DNA of 64,000 nt from NCBI GenBank assembly GCA_050018455.1, contig JBEKAA010000017.1, positions 1 through 64,000 on the forward strand, in the 5' to 3' direction. A program made the translations under genes and the position numbers. Positions within the stretch are counted from its first letter, which is position 1. The number at the start of each line of letters is the position of its first letter. This stretch comes from RBG-13-68-16 sp050018455 (GTDB lineage Bacteria; Acidobacteriota; Thermoanaerobaculia; Thermoanaerobaculales; Thermoanaerobaculaceae). The notes under the pieces were generated by a model, which worked only from the letters and a program-made list of their open reading frames with translations, did not search any database and was not told the DNA's origin. Below, piece after piece: positions 52,887-61,910 of the stretch.

Positions 52887-55800
52887 TCAGCCGGCCGAGC
52901 GGGCGCCGCTCGTGGCCGCCCAGCTCTGGAGGGAGCGGGGCGCTGGCGTGCCGCGCCGAAAAGCGGCGATCGCTTCCGCAGCCGCGAACGCTCCGGCCAC
53001 CGTCGCCACGTACGGGATGCGGTGCTCGAGCGCCCCACGACGGATGGCGACGCCGTCACGGTGGGCTCGCGAGCCGGTGGCGGTGTTGATCACCATCTGG
53101 ATCTCGCCGTTGACCATCAGGTCCACCGCGTGCGGCCTCCCCTCGGAGACCTTGAATACGTCCCTTGCCGAGATTCCGTCGCGAGCGAGCGCGGCGGCGG
53201 TCCCCTGCGTTGCCACCAGCGCGAACCCCAGCTCCTCCAGCCTTGCCGCAAGAGAGGTCGCACGAGGCTTGTCGGCGTCCGCCACCGAGAGGAACACCGC
53301 GCCGGAGAGCGGCAGCGCGAGGCCCGCCCCGAGCGCCGCCTTCGCGTACGCCTCGCCGAAGCTCTCCGCCATCCCCATCACCTCGCCGGTCGAGCGCATC
53401 TCCGGCCCGAGCAGCGGGTCCACGCCGGGAAAGCGGTCGAACGGGAAAACCGGCATCTTCACTGCCACGCCCATGGGGACCCCGTCGGAGACCCCCAGGT
53501 CGCTCAGGCGCGCGCCGCACGCGACCCGGGCCGCGAGCGAGGCCCACGCGACTCCCGTGGCCTTCGAGATGAACGGCACGGTCCGCGAGGCACGGGGGTT
53601 GGCCTCCAGGACGTAGACGAGGCCGTCCCGCACCGCGAGCTGCAGGTTCAAGAGACCGACCACGCCCAGCTCGCGCGCCAGAAGCCTCACGATCCGCCGC
53701 ACCTCGGCGGTGATCTCCAACGGCAGCGAGACGCTCGGGAACACGCACGAGGAGTCGCCGGAGTGGATCCCCGCCTCCTCGATGTGTTCGAGCACGCCGC
53801 AGATCACGACGGTGCGTCCGTCGGAGAGCGCGTCTACGTCGATCTCGACCGCGCGCTCGAGGAAACGGTCGATGAGCACCGGGTGCTCGGGTGTGGCGAC
53901 GACCTCTCGCTTCCAGTACGCGGTCAGCTCGGCCTCGCGGTACACCGCCTGCATTCCGCGTCCCCCCAGCACGTAGGAAGGGCGCACCAGCACCGGGTAG
54001 CCGAGCCGCGCGGCGGCCTTCTTCGCGTCGGCGAGCGCGATCACCGCCTCCCCTTGCGGTTGGCGCAAGCCAAGCTTGTCGATCAAGGCCGAGAAGAGCT
54101 CGCGATCCTCCGCCAGGTCGATCGCATCCGGTGCCGTACCCAGGATCTTCACGCCCGCGGCGGCAAGACCCCGGGCAAGCTTGAGCGGCGTCTGGCCGCC
54201 GAACTGCGCCACCGCGCCCTCGGCTTCCTCGCGAGCGCAGACGTCGAGGACTTCCTCGTGGGTGAGCGGCTCGAAGTAGAGGCGGTCCGCGGCGTCCCAG
54301 TCGGTCGAGACGGTCTCGGGATTGCAGTTGATCATGACGGCCTCGCGCCCCTGCGCGCGAAGCCCCGCGATCGCCTGGACGCAGCAGGCGTCGAACTCGA
54401 TCCCCTGGCCGATCCGGACAGGCCCGGAGCCGAGGATCACGACGGCGGGCTTCTCGCGCCGGGGGACCTCGTCGAGGGTTCCGAACCCGCCGTACAGGTA
54501 CGGGGTGGCGGCGGCGAACTCCCCCGCGCAGGTGTCCACCTTGCGGTAACGGCGGACGACTCCGGCCCTGCGGCGGCGCTCGCGCACCTTCGCTTCCGGT
54601 TTGCGCAGCAGATGCGCGAGATCGGCGTCGCCGAACCCGAGGCGCTTTGCCGCCGCCAGCGACTCGCCGCCGCCCGCACACCGTTCCGCGATCACTTCTT
54701 CCGCCACCACGAGGCCTGCGATCCTGCGGATGAACCACGCGTCCCACCGCGACAGCTCGCTCACCCGCCCGATCATCCAACCGCGGCGCAACGCTTCCGC
54801 GACCGCCCACAGCCGGTCGGGGTTGGCGACACGGATGCGCGAGGCGAGCGCCTCCTCGTCGAGCGACGCGACCGTCGGGGGCGCCCCGAGGCCCGAGCGC
54901 CCCAGCTCGAGCGAGCGCACCGCCTTCAGAAGCGCCTCGTCGAACGTCCCCCCGATCGCCATCACCTCCCCCACCGACTTCATCGAGGTGCCGAGGGTGT
55001 CCTCTGCGCCGGGGAACTTCTCGAACGCGAAGCGCGGGATCTTGACCACCACGTAGTCGAGCGCCGGCTCGAACGACGCCGGCGTGGAGCCGGTGATCGC
55101 GTTCGTGATCTCGTCGAGGCGGTAGCCGAGCGCGAGCTTGGCGGCGATGCGCGCGATCGGGAATCCGGTGGCCTTGGAGGCCAGCGCCGAGGAGCGCGAC
55201 ACGCGGGGGTTCATCTCGATCACCGCCCACTCGCCGGTTTCCGGGTGGACGGCGAACTGGACGTTGGCGCCGCCGGTCTCCACGCCAACGGTCTTGAGGC
55301 AGGTGGCCGCCGCGTCGCGCAGCACCTGGTACTCCTTGTCCGTCAGGGTGAGGGCGGGCGCGACGGTGATCGAGTCGCCGGTATGCACGCCCATCGCGTC
55401 CACGTTCTCGATGGAGCAAACGACGACAACGGTGTCGGCGACGTCGCGCATCACCTCCAGCTCGAACTCCTTCCACCCCTCTACCGAACGCTCGACGAGC
55501 ACCTCACCGACCGGGCTCGCGGCCAGGGCGCCCTTGATGGCCCGGGCGAACTCCTCGCGGTTGTAGACCATCGCCGCCCCGGTGCCCCCGAGGGTGAACG
55601 AGGGGCGAAGGATGGCCGGGAAGCCCACCGTCTCGGCGGCCTCCTCGGCACGGGCGAGCGACGCCACCGTGACCGACGGCAGCACCGGCAGGCCGGCTCG
55701 CCGCATCGCCTCCCGGAAACGCTCCCGGTCCTCCGCGGTGCGGATCGCCTCCACCGTCGCGCCGAGCAACCTGATACCGAGCCGTTCGAGGGTGCCGGAG

Positions 55801-56111
55801 GAGGCGAGCTCCACCGCCACGTTGAGCGCCGTCTGGCCGCCCAGCGTCGGGAGGAGCGCGTCGCAACGCTCCCGCTCGAGGATCGCGGTCACCACCTCTT
55901 CCGTGATCGGCTCGATGTACGTCGCGTCGGCGCGCTCGGGGTCGGTCATGATCGTCGCGGGGTTGGAGTTGACCAGCACGACCCGAAGGCCCTCCTCGCG
56001 AAGGGCCTGGACACCCTGGACGCCGGAATAATCGAACTCGCACGCCTGCCCGATCCGGATCGGGCCGGCCCCGAGGATGCACACCGTGCGCACGTCATCC
56101 CGGCGCGGCAT
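52887..56111 (-). CDS. carB: Carbamoyl-phosphate synthase large subunit
   Basis: 1074 aa from the ATG at 56111 (MPRRDDVRTVCILGAGPIRI), the usual size. It makes carbamoyl phosphate from bicarbonate, ATP and ammonia supplied by CarA, feeding arginine and pyrimidine synthesis. Both homologous ATP-grasp halves are intact: QACEFDYSG, ALLPTLGGQTALN, VEIDVDAL-type and EMNPRVSRSSALASKATG in the first; PVRIGQGIEFDACCVQA and LEANPRASRTVPFISKATG in the second, followed by the MGS-like regulatory domain (LATQGTAAALARDG-type). The gene is bounded at both ends by heptamer arrays. It is 157 nt downstream of carA. Confidence 0.97.
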   Translation of the reverse strand: MPRRDDVRTVCILGAGPIRIGQACEFDYSGVQGVQALREEGLRVVLVNSNPATIMTDPERADATYIEPITEEVVTAILERERCDALLPTLGGQTALNVAVELASSGTLERLGIRLLGATVEAIRTAEDRERFREAMRRAGLPVLPSVTVASLARAEEAAETVGFPAILRPSFTLGGTGAAMVYNREEFARAIKGALAASPVGEVLVERSVEGWKEFELEVMRDVADTVVVVCSIENVDAMGVHTGDSITVAPALTLTDKEYQVLRDAAATCLKTVGVETGGANVQFAVHPETGEWAVIEMNPRVSRSSALASKATGFPIARIAAKLALGYRLDEITNAITGSTPASFEPALDYVVVKIPRFAFEKFPGAEDTLGTSMKSVGEVMAIGGTFDEALLKAVRSLELGRSGLGAPPTVASLDEEALASRIRVANPDRLWAVAEALRRGWMIGRVSELSRWDAWFIRRIAGLVVAEEVIAERCAGGGESLAAAKRLGFGDADLAHLLRKPEAKVRERRRRAGVVRRYRKVDTCAGEFAAATPYLYGGFGTLDEVPRREKPAVVILGSGPVRIGQGIEFDACCVQAIAGLRAQGREAVMINCNPETVSTDWDAADRLYFEPLTHEEVLDVCAREEAEGAVAQFGGQTPLKLARGLAAAGVKILGTAPDAIDLAEDRELFSALIDKLGLRQPQGEAVIALADAKKAAARLGYPVLVRPSYVLGGRGMQAVYREAELTAYWKREVVATPEHPVLIDRFLERAVEIDVDALSDGRTVVICGVLEHIEEAGIHSGDSSCVFPSVSLPLEITAEVRRIVRLLARELGVVGLLNLQLAVRDGLVYVLEANPRASRTVPFISKATGVAWASLAARVACGARLSDLGVSDGVPMGVAVKMPVFPFDRFPGVDPLLGPEMRSTGEVMGMAESFGEAYAKAALGAGLALPLSGAVFLSVADADKPRATSLAARLEELGFALVATQGTAAALARDGISARDVFKVSEGRPHAVDLMVNGEIQMVINTATGSRAHRDGVAIRRGALEHRIPYVATVAGAFAAAEAIAAFRRGTPAPRSLQSWAATSGARSAG

Positions 56112-56128
56112 CAGGCGAACCTTCCGAG

Positions 56129-56245
56129 TTGACAGTTCACAGTTGACAGTCGACAGTCCCCCCACCCGCCCGAAGAGCGGTACGACGCTGCTTCCGATCC
56201 GATTTCTCCACTGTCAACTGTCAACTGTGGACTGTTAACTGTTGC
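56129..56245. repeat. Inverted heptamer arrays between carA and carB
   Basis: Four units at 56129-56156 (TTGACAG TTCACAG TTGACAG TCGACAG) face five at 56211-56245 (CTGTCAA twice, CTGTGGA, CTGTTAA, CTGTTGC). The arms are largely complementary, so the carA-carB transcript can fold a long hairpin with a 54-nt loop. Its 5' end is 17 nt before the carB ATG, where it could affect carB translation. Confidence 0.85.
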
Positions 56246-56268
56246 TCCCAGACCGACGCGCGCCCCGA

Positions 56269-57453
56269 TCATCGCGCCCCCCGACACCGCTCCAGGAAGC
56301 GGGCGAAGACACCGAGGGCGTCGTGCGGTCCCGGTCCGGCCTCCGGATGGAACTGAATCCCCTCGGCGCGCACGTCCTCCGCAACGATCCCCTCGACGGA
56401 GCCGTCGGTGAGGTTGACCATCGAAACCCGCGCGGTCGCCGGTAGCGACGCGGGGTCAACGGCGTAGTTGTGGTTCTGCGAGGTGATCCACACCCCGCCG
56501 CTCGCTTCGTCGCGCACGGGATGGTTGCCCCCGTGGTGCCCGAACGGCAGCTTGTACGTCCGGCCGCCGAGGGCCCGCGCCAGCAACTGGTGGCCGAGGC
56601 AGATCCCGAGTATCGGCACAGTGCCCAGCAGCGCCGCCATCGTCTCGGGAACGCGGGCCACGGCGCCCGGGTCCCCGGGACCGTTGGACACGACGACTCC
56701 CGCGGGCCTGAGCGACAGCACGTCGCCCGGCCTCGTGTCCGGCGGCACGACGGTCACCTCGGCCCCGCCGCCGACCAACTGCCGCAGGATCGACGCCTTC
56801 ACGCCGCAGTCGAGGACGACGACGCAGGGTCCGGGGTCCGTGGTCCGGGGTCCGAGACCGCGCCCGTTCGCGTACGAGCCGTTGCCCGGTGGTCGCCACG
56901 GTCCCTCGTGCCAGGCGGTTGCCTCGGCGCAGGCCACGTCCCGGGTGAGATCGCACCCGTCGGTGCCGTGTGCCTGGGCGAGCAGCGCCGCCAGCCTCTC
57001 CGCTCCGGGGTCGGGACCGCAGACCAGGACGCCAGGCAGCGCCCCTGCGGAGCGCAGGTGCAGGACGAGCGCCCGGGTGTCGAACCCCCACGCCACCGGG
57101 ACGCCTCGCGACGCCAGGCTCTCGACGAGCCCGGCGCTCGAGCGCCAGTTCGAGGGGGCGAGCGACAGGTCGGGCACGATGAGCCCTTCGGCCCAGACTT
57201 GCGCCGACTCGCGGTCGTCGTCGTTGACCCCGACGTTGCCCACGTGGGGCGCCGTCAGCACCAGGATCTGGCCTCGGTAGCTGGGGTCGGTGAGCATCTC
57301 CTGGTAGCCGAACATCGAGGTGTTGAAAACCACCTCGCCCGAGGCCACGGTATCCCCAGCCGCGGCGTACCCTGAGAACACCGTGCCGTCCGCCAAGCCC
57401 AGGCGCGCGGGGCGCGGCCTGGCCAGAAGCGCCGGGAGTAGCGAGCTGTCCAT
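56269..57453 (-). CDS. carA: Carbamoyl-phosphate synthase small subunit
   Basis: 394 aa from the ATG at 57453 (MDSSLLPALLARPRPARLGL). The glutaminase half of CPSase: the N-terminal domain has DGTVFSGYAAAGD and VVFNTSMFGYQEMLTDPSY, the class I amidotransferase domain has Cys in GICLGHQLLARALGG and His/Glu in EGIQFHPEAGPGP. An in-frame 28-nt heptamer array (56827-56854) encodes the GLGPRTTDPG between the two domains, a site with no such residues in other CarA. It precedes carB on the same strand. Confidence 0.97.
   Translation of the reverse strand: MDSSLLPALLARPRPARLGLADGTVFSGYAAAGDTVASGEVVFNTSMFGYQEMLTDPSYRGQILVLTAPHVGNVGVNDDDRESAQVWAEGLIVPDLSLAPSNWRSSAGLVESLASRGVPVAWGFDTRALVLHLRSAGALPGVLVCGPDPGAERLAALLAQAHGTDGCDLTRDVACAEATAWHEGPWRPPGNGSYANGRGLGPRTTDPGPCVVVLDCGVKASILRQLVGGGAEVTVVPPDTRPGDVLSLRPAGVVVSNGPGDPGAVARVPETMAALLGTVPILGICLGHQLLARALGGRTYKLPFGHHGGNHPVRDEASGGVWITSQNHNYAVDPASLPATARVSMVNLTDGSVEGIVAEDVRAEGIQFHPEAGPGPHDALGVFARFLERCRGAR
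56827..56854. repeat. 28-nt heptamer array inside carA
   Basis: Four units GGGTCCG, GGGTCCG, TGGTCCG, GGGTCCG. The gene is read through without frameshift because a few extra bases compensate. The peptide lies in the interdomain linker. Confidence 0.85.
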
Positions 57454-57668
57454 TGAGGCGCGAGGGTACCCGATCCGCGGCGCGGCCACAATCGCCGCGG
57501 CTGCACTCGGACGGGGCCGCCCTGCCGTGGCCTGCTGCGCGTATGGGCTCTTCCTGCGGGTTCCATTCCCCCTCGCGCGGCTGCGCGAAGACCCTGACGG
57601 CGATTCGACGACATCGCCGAACCCCCGGCGGGCCACCGGAAACCCTCGAACGGAATACTCCGCCACCC

Positions 57669-58850
57669 TCACTCCTCGCGCGCGCGGCGGTACGCCTCGC
57701 GGAACGGCAAACCCTCCTCCACGACGAGGCGGTACGCCCGTTCGGTCGCGGCCAGCGAAGGGTCCACCGCATCGCGCATCCGGGAGGCGTTGAATTCGAG
57801 AGCGGGAAGCGCGTGCGCGAGGAGCCGGGCGCTCGCGCTTGCCGAGTCGAAGGCGCGGAACAGCGGCTTCTTGATCAGCTGCAGGTCGCGGTGGTAGCCG
57901 GAGGGCATTTTCGCCGTCACCGCCAGTACCTCGAACAGCGCGGCCACCGCCTCGCCTGTGCGCCCCCGGACCAGCTCGAAAGGATCCGGGTTGCGCTTCT
58001 GCGGCAGCATCGATGAGCCGGTCGTCAGCTCCGGCGGGAGCTTCACGAAACCGAACTCCGCGGTCGCGAACAGGCAGAGGTCCGCAGCCAGACGACCAAG
58101 GTCCTGCGCCAGGAGGGCGACCTCGAATAGCGCGGAAGCTTCGGCCTTGCCGCGCGAGAGCTGCACGGCCGTCACCGGCGTGTGGGTGGCGGCAAACCCG
58201 AGGTCCTGCGTCGTCCGCTCGCGGTCCAGCTCGAACACGGGCACGCCGTACCCGGCCGCGGAGCCGAGCGGATTGAGGTCGGCCCTGCGCTTGGCGGCGC
58301 GCAGCCCGGCGGCGCCGTCGCGGATCTCGGAGGCGAAGGCGAGCGCCCAGAGACCGAGCGTCGAGGGCATCGCCCGCTGCATGTGGGTGTACCCCGGCAT
58401 GACCAGCGAGCCGAGCCTGACCGCGATCCCATCGAGCGCCGCGGCGGTCCGCTCCGCCTCGCCGGCCAGGGCTTCCAGCGCATCCTTGAGCCACAGACGA
58501 AGCGCCGCGAGCACCTGGTCGTTGCGCGAGCGGCCGAGATGGATCCGCTCGCCCGCCTCACCGGCGGCTTCGACGAGCCGGTTCTCGAGCGCCGTGTGGC
58601 AGTCCTCGTCCTCGAGCCGGACGCGCCACTCGCCCCGCGCGTGCGCCTCCCCGATCGCGCGCAGCGCGGACTGCAGTGCGGCATGGTCGGCCGCGGAAAG
58701 GAGCTTGGCGGCGTGCAGCGCCGACGCGTGCGCCGCCGATGCCCTGATGTCGTAGCGGACGAGACGCTCGTCCAGCACGTAGTCGTCGCCCGCCGTGTAC
58801 GCGAGCACGATCGCGTCCAGCGGCTCGTTGCGATCCCAGAGCCTGGTCAT
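57669..58850 (-). CDS. argH: Argininosuccinate lyase
   Basis: 393 aa from the ATG at 58850 (MTRLWDRNEPLDAIVLAYT); the frame runs on upstream across argE. It splits argininosuccinate into arginine and fumarate, the last arginine step. The fumarase/ASL signature GSSMLPQKRNPDPFELVRG and the catalytic His region RIHLGRSRNDQVLAALRLWL are intact. It is about 60-70 residues shorter than the usual ArgH, with a reduced C-terminal helical part. The start overlaps the argE stop by 4 nt. Downstream, 215 nt without a gene separate it from carA. Confidence 0.93.
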   Translation of the reverse strand: MTRLWDRNEPLDAIVLAYTAGDDYVLDERLVRYDIRASAAHASALHAAKLLSAADHAALQSALRAIGEAHARGEWRVRLEDEDCHTALENRLVEAAGEAGERIHLGRSRNDQVLAALRLWLKDALEALAGEAERTAAALDGIAVRLGSLVMPGYTHMQRAMPSTLGLWALAFASEIRDGAAGLRAAKRRADLNPLGSAAGYGVPVFELDRERTTQDLGFAATHTPVTAVQLSRGKAEASALFEVALLAQDLGRLAADLCLFATAEFGFVKLPPELTTGSSMLPQKRNPDPFELVRGRTGEAVAALFEVLAVTAKMPSGYHRDLQLIKKPLFRAFDSASASARLLAHALPALEFNASRMRDAVDPSLAATERAYRLVVEEGLPFREAYRRAREE

Positions 58851-59941
58851 GCCGCCCTCCCTTCCGCGAGGAAACCCCGGCACGCGCGCACCACCCTCTC
58901 GTAGAACCGCGCGCCCTCGAGCACCTCGCTCTCGAAGACGTACTCGTCGGGCGTGTGCGAGCGCTCGCTCTTTCCAGGCCCGACCTTGATCCCGGGGATC
59001 CCGCTGAAGAACACAAGGTCCGACAGGCCGCGAGAGCCGAACGTGCGCGCGCCGGGACGCGCGCCGAGAGCAGCCTTCACCAGCGGGTGGTCCTCGGCGA
59101 TCTCGTACGGGCGCAAACGATTCGAAAGCACCCGCAGCTCGCCGGAAACCAGCGCCCGCAGGCGTGTCACGATCTCGCCCGGCCCGGGTTCCGGGTTGGC
59201 CCGCACGTCCAGGATGCACGAGGCCTCGGCCGGGACCATGTTGCGCGCCGTGCCGCCGCTGACGACGGTGGGCTCGATCGTGACCGGACCCAGCCGCGGA
59301 TCCGCCGGGCCGAGGTCCACACCTTCGAGCGCGACGAGGTCGTGCGCCAACGTGCGGATCGCGTTGTCGGCCCCGAGAGCCCGGCCGTGCGCCGCGTGGC
59401 AGGCGCGGCCCTTTCCGCGCAGCTCCAGAACGAGCAATCCCTTCTGCGCGGTGGCCACGTCGAGGCCGGTCGGCTCCCCGACGACGACGACATCGGGCTT
59501 GAGGCCCTGGCGCCCGAGCTCCGGCACCAGCGCCTCGCTGCCCCGGCTGCCCACCTCCTCCTCGGCCGACAGGGCGAGCAGCACCCGTACGCCGAGCTCG
59601 TTCGTCTCCGCCGCCAGGCGAAGGAACGCGGCGGTCATTGCCGCCGCGGCGGCCTTGGCGTCGTTGCTCCCTAACCCGAACACACGTCCCCCGGCGACGG
59701 CGGGCTCGTGCGGCGGCCGCGTCCACCCCGGGGAGGCGGGCACGGTGTCGAGGTGCGAGTTAAGGCACACCACCGGCCCGCGACTGACGGCCGCGTAGAG
59801 GTTGTTGCCGAAGCGACGCGCCTCGATCCCGGCTTCAGCGAGCCTCCGCGCGAGGTATTCGGCGAGCGGGCCCTCGTTCCCGGAGATCGAGGGGATCGCG
59901 ACCATTTCCCGGTGGAGCGCCAGCAGCTCCGCGTCGTTCAC
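58847..59941 (-). CDS. argE: M20 acyl-ornithine/citrulline deacylase (ArgE/DapE-like)
   Basis: 364 aa from a GTG overlapping the argB stop. A binuclear zinc M20 hydrolase: SHLDTVPASPGW with the metal His/Asp, GLGSNDAKAA, catalytic Glu in SAEEEVGSRGSE, GEPTGLDVATAQKG and the final His in SERSHTPDEYV. In context it removes the acyl group from acyl-citrulline (or acyl-ornithine); a DapE-like desuccinylase role would fit the Val90-type carbamoyltransferase upstream. The acyl group cannot be proved from this sequence alone. Confidence 0.85.
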   Translation of the reverse strand: MNDAELLALHREMVAIPSISGNEGPLAEYLARRLAEAGIEARRFGNNLYAAVSRGPVVCLNSHLDTVPASPGWTRPPHEPAVAGGRVFGLGSNDAKAAAAAMTAAFLRLAAETNELGVRVLLALSAEEEVGSRGSEALVPELGRQGLKPDVVVVGEPTGLDVATAQKGLLVLELRGKGRACHAAHGRALGADNAIRTLAHDLVALEGVDLGPADPRLGPVTIEPTVVSGGTARNMVPAEASCILDVRANPEPGPGEIVTRLRALVSGELRVLSNRLRPYEIAEDHPLVKAALGARPGARTFGSRGLSDLVFFSGIPGIKVGPGKSERSHTPDEYVFESEVLEGARFYERVVRACRGFLAEGRAA

Positions 59942-60903
59942 GGAGCCACCCCCCCGGCGGCGACACGCCCGTCGGCGCCGTGCTCCGCCGGAGGCAACTC
60001 GCCGATGTCGGTCACGATCAACGTCCCCGCGCCCTCGTTGGTGAACACCTCAATGAGCAGGCTCTGGGCCTGCCGGTACCCGACGATGTGCACCCTCCGC
60101 ACGCCCCCGCCGAGAGCCAGCCGCGCCGCGTTGACCTTCGGGAGCATGCCGCCGACCAGCGCGCCGCGCTGCTCCATGGCGGCGAGGCCGGAGAGGTCGG
60201 TGCAGCTGATCATCGAGGCGAGGTCGGCCCTGTCCTCGAGGATCCCCGGCGTGTCGGTGAGGAAAATGAGCTTCTCGGAGTCGAGGGCGCACGCGATCGT
60301 GGCCGCCGCCGTGTCGGCGTTGACGTTGAGCACGCGCCCGCCGTCGTCGGCCGAGATCGGGCTGACGACGGGCACGAAGCCGGCGGCAAGCAGCTTGTCG
60401 AGCACCGTACGATCCACAGACACGAGGTCGCCGACCTCGCCGAAGTCCACCTCGACCGGTCCCTCCTCGCCCTCCACCTCCACCGGCGGGCGGAGGCGGG
60501 CGCGCAGGAGCGCGGCGTCCACCCCGGAGACCCCGATTGCCGGCAGGTGCGCCGCCCGGCACGCGGCCAGCACCGCGGTGTTCACCGACCCGTTGAGCGT
60601 CATCACCGCCGCCTCGAGCGCCGCGGGCGTCGTCACCCGGCGGCCGTTGACGAAACGCGTCTCGATCCCCAGCCGGCCGGCGAGGTCGGTGGTCTGCGGC
60701 CCGCCGCCGTGCACCAGCACTACACGGATCCCGACCTCGCGCAGCACGTTTATCTGCTCCGCCATCTGCCGCAGCGCGGCGCCGTCGGAGCCGAGCGCTC
60801 CTCCCAGCTTGATCACGAACACCCGACCCTTGTACAGCCGGATGTAGGGCAAGGCCCGGGTGAGGCCCGCCATCGTCGCTTCCCTGTCGTACGGGCCGGT
60901 CAT
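59938..60903 (-). CDS. argB: Acylglutamate kinase
   Basis: 321 aa. It phosphorylates N-acetyl- (or N-succinyl-) glutamate, second arginine step, cytosolic. The amino-acid-kinase fold shows FVIKLGGALG, VLVHGGGPQTTDL, RFVNGRRVTTPAALE, NVNADTAAATIA and LVGGMLPKV. The ATG overlaps the argF' stop as ATGA and its stop overlaps argE as GTGA. A C-terminal Ala/Gly-rich extension of ~20 residues ends the protein. Confidence 0.95.
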   Translation of the reverse strand: MTGPYDREATMAGLTRALPYIRLYKGRVFVIKLGGALGSDGAALRQMAEQINVLREVGIRVVLVHGGGPQTTDLAGRLGIETRFVNGRRVTTPAALEAAVMTLNGSVNTAVLAACRAAHLPAIGVSGVDAALLRARLRPPVEVEGEEGPVEVDFGEVGDLVSVDRTVLDKLLAAGFVPVVSPISADDGGRVLNVNADTAAATIACALDSEKLIFLTDTPGILEDRADLASMISCTDLSGLAAMEQRGALVGGMLPKVNAARLALGGGVRRVHIVGYRQAQSLLIEVFTNEGAGTLIVTDIGELPPAEHGADGRVAAGGVAP

Positions 60904-61910
60904 GCGCCCTCCTCCCCCAACATCTCCACGAGCAGCGCCTTCTGCGCGTACAACCGGTTGGCCGCCTCACGCACGACGACGCTGCGCGGTCCGTCCAGGA
61001 CCTCGTCGGTCACCTTCACGTTGCGGCGCACCGGCAGGCAGTGCATGAACTTCGCCTCCGGCCGCGCGGCCTCAAACCATGACTCCGCCACGCACCACTC
61101 GCGCAGCGGCGCCCGCACTTTGGCTTCCTCCTCGGGGCGCCCGTACAGCGAAGGCGCGGTCCACGACTTCGCGTACAGCACGTGCGCCCCCTCCATTCCG
61201 GCGTTGCGGTCCGAGGTCTCCTCCACCGTGCCCCCGGAGCGGGCGGCCAGCGCCCGCGCCCGCGTCATGATCGCGGCCGGAAGCTCGAACCCGTCGGGGC
61301 GCAGGACCGTGACGTGCATCCCTCGCCGCGCCGCCATCGCCAGCGCCGATGCCGGCACCGCGTACGGCAGCGCCTTCGGGTGGTACGCCCACGACAGCAC
61401 GAACTTGCCGCCCCGCCGGGGCACGCGGAAATCGTCGAGGGTCTTCCAGTCCCCAAGAGCCTGGCACGGGTGGGAAGCGGCCGACTCCAGGTTGATGAAC
61501 GGAACCGGCGACAGGCTCGCCATCGTCCGGATCACCCCGTCGGAGAGGTCCTCGGCGAGGTCCGCGCCGCGCGCGAAACACCGCACGGCCATGGCGTCGG
61601 CGTACTGTCCGAGCACGGGGATCGCCTCGCGCACGTGCTCGACGGCATCACCGTCCATCACGGCGCCGTCGCGCATCTCGAGCTTCCACGAGCCAGTCCC
61701 CGGGGAGATCACGAACGAGCTGCCCCCGAGCTGCGCGACCCCCGCCTGCATCGAGGCGAGCGTCCGCAGCGAGGGGTTCATGAACAGGAGCGCGACGATT
61801 CGCCCGGACAGCGGTCGGGTCGAGGGCCTGTGCTCCAGCTCGCCCGCGCGGGCGAGCACCGCCTCCAGCCGTTGGTCGTCGAGGTCGTCCAAATCGAGGA
61901 ACCTTTTCAT
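60900..61910 (-). CDS. argF': N-acyl-L-ornithine carbamoyltransferase (ArgF'; probably succinyl type)
   Basis: 336 aa. It is of the acyl-ornithine transcarbamylase group, not classical OTCase: MNPSLRTLAS for carbamoyl phosphate, AVMDGDAVEHVREAIPVLGQ, LSWAYHPKALPYAVP and FMHCLPVRRNVKVTD. In Xanthomonas acetylornithine enzyme the residue corresponding to position 90 is Glu92; in Bacteroides succinylornithine enzyme it is Pro90. Here it is Val90, which from memory of published mutants favours succinylornithine. It uses carbamoyl phosphate from carAB. It overlaps argD and argB by 4 nt on each side. Confidence 0.9.
   Translation of the reverse strand: MKRFLDLDDLDDQRLEAVLARAGELEHRPSTRPLSGRIVALLFMNPSLRTLASMQAGVAQLGGSSFVISPGTGSWKLEMRDGAVMDGDAVEHVREAIPVLGQYADAMAVRCFARGADLAEDLSDGVIRTMASLSPVPFINLESAASHPCQALGDWKTLDDFRVPRRGGKFVLSWAYHPKALPYAVPASALAMAARRGMHVTVLRPDGFELPAAIMTRARALAARSGGTVEETSDRNAGMEGAHVLYAKSWTAPSLYGRPEEEAKVRAPLREWCVAESWFEAARPEAKFMHCLPVRRNVKVTDEVLDGPRSVVVREAANRLYAQKALLVEMLGEEGA

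Noticed and set aside
52755..56132. A 1125-residue plus-strand open frame across carB
   Set aside because: It is the antisense shadow of carB, beginning in the heptamer array; composition is Arg/His/Asp-rich without domains.
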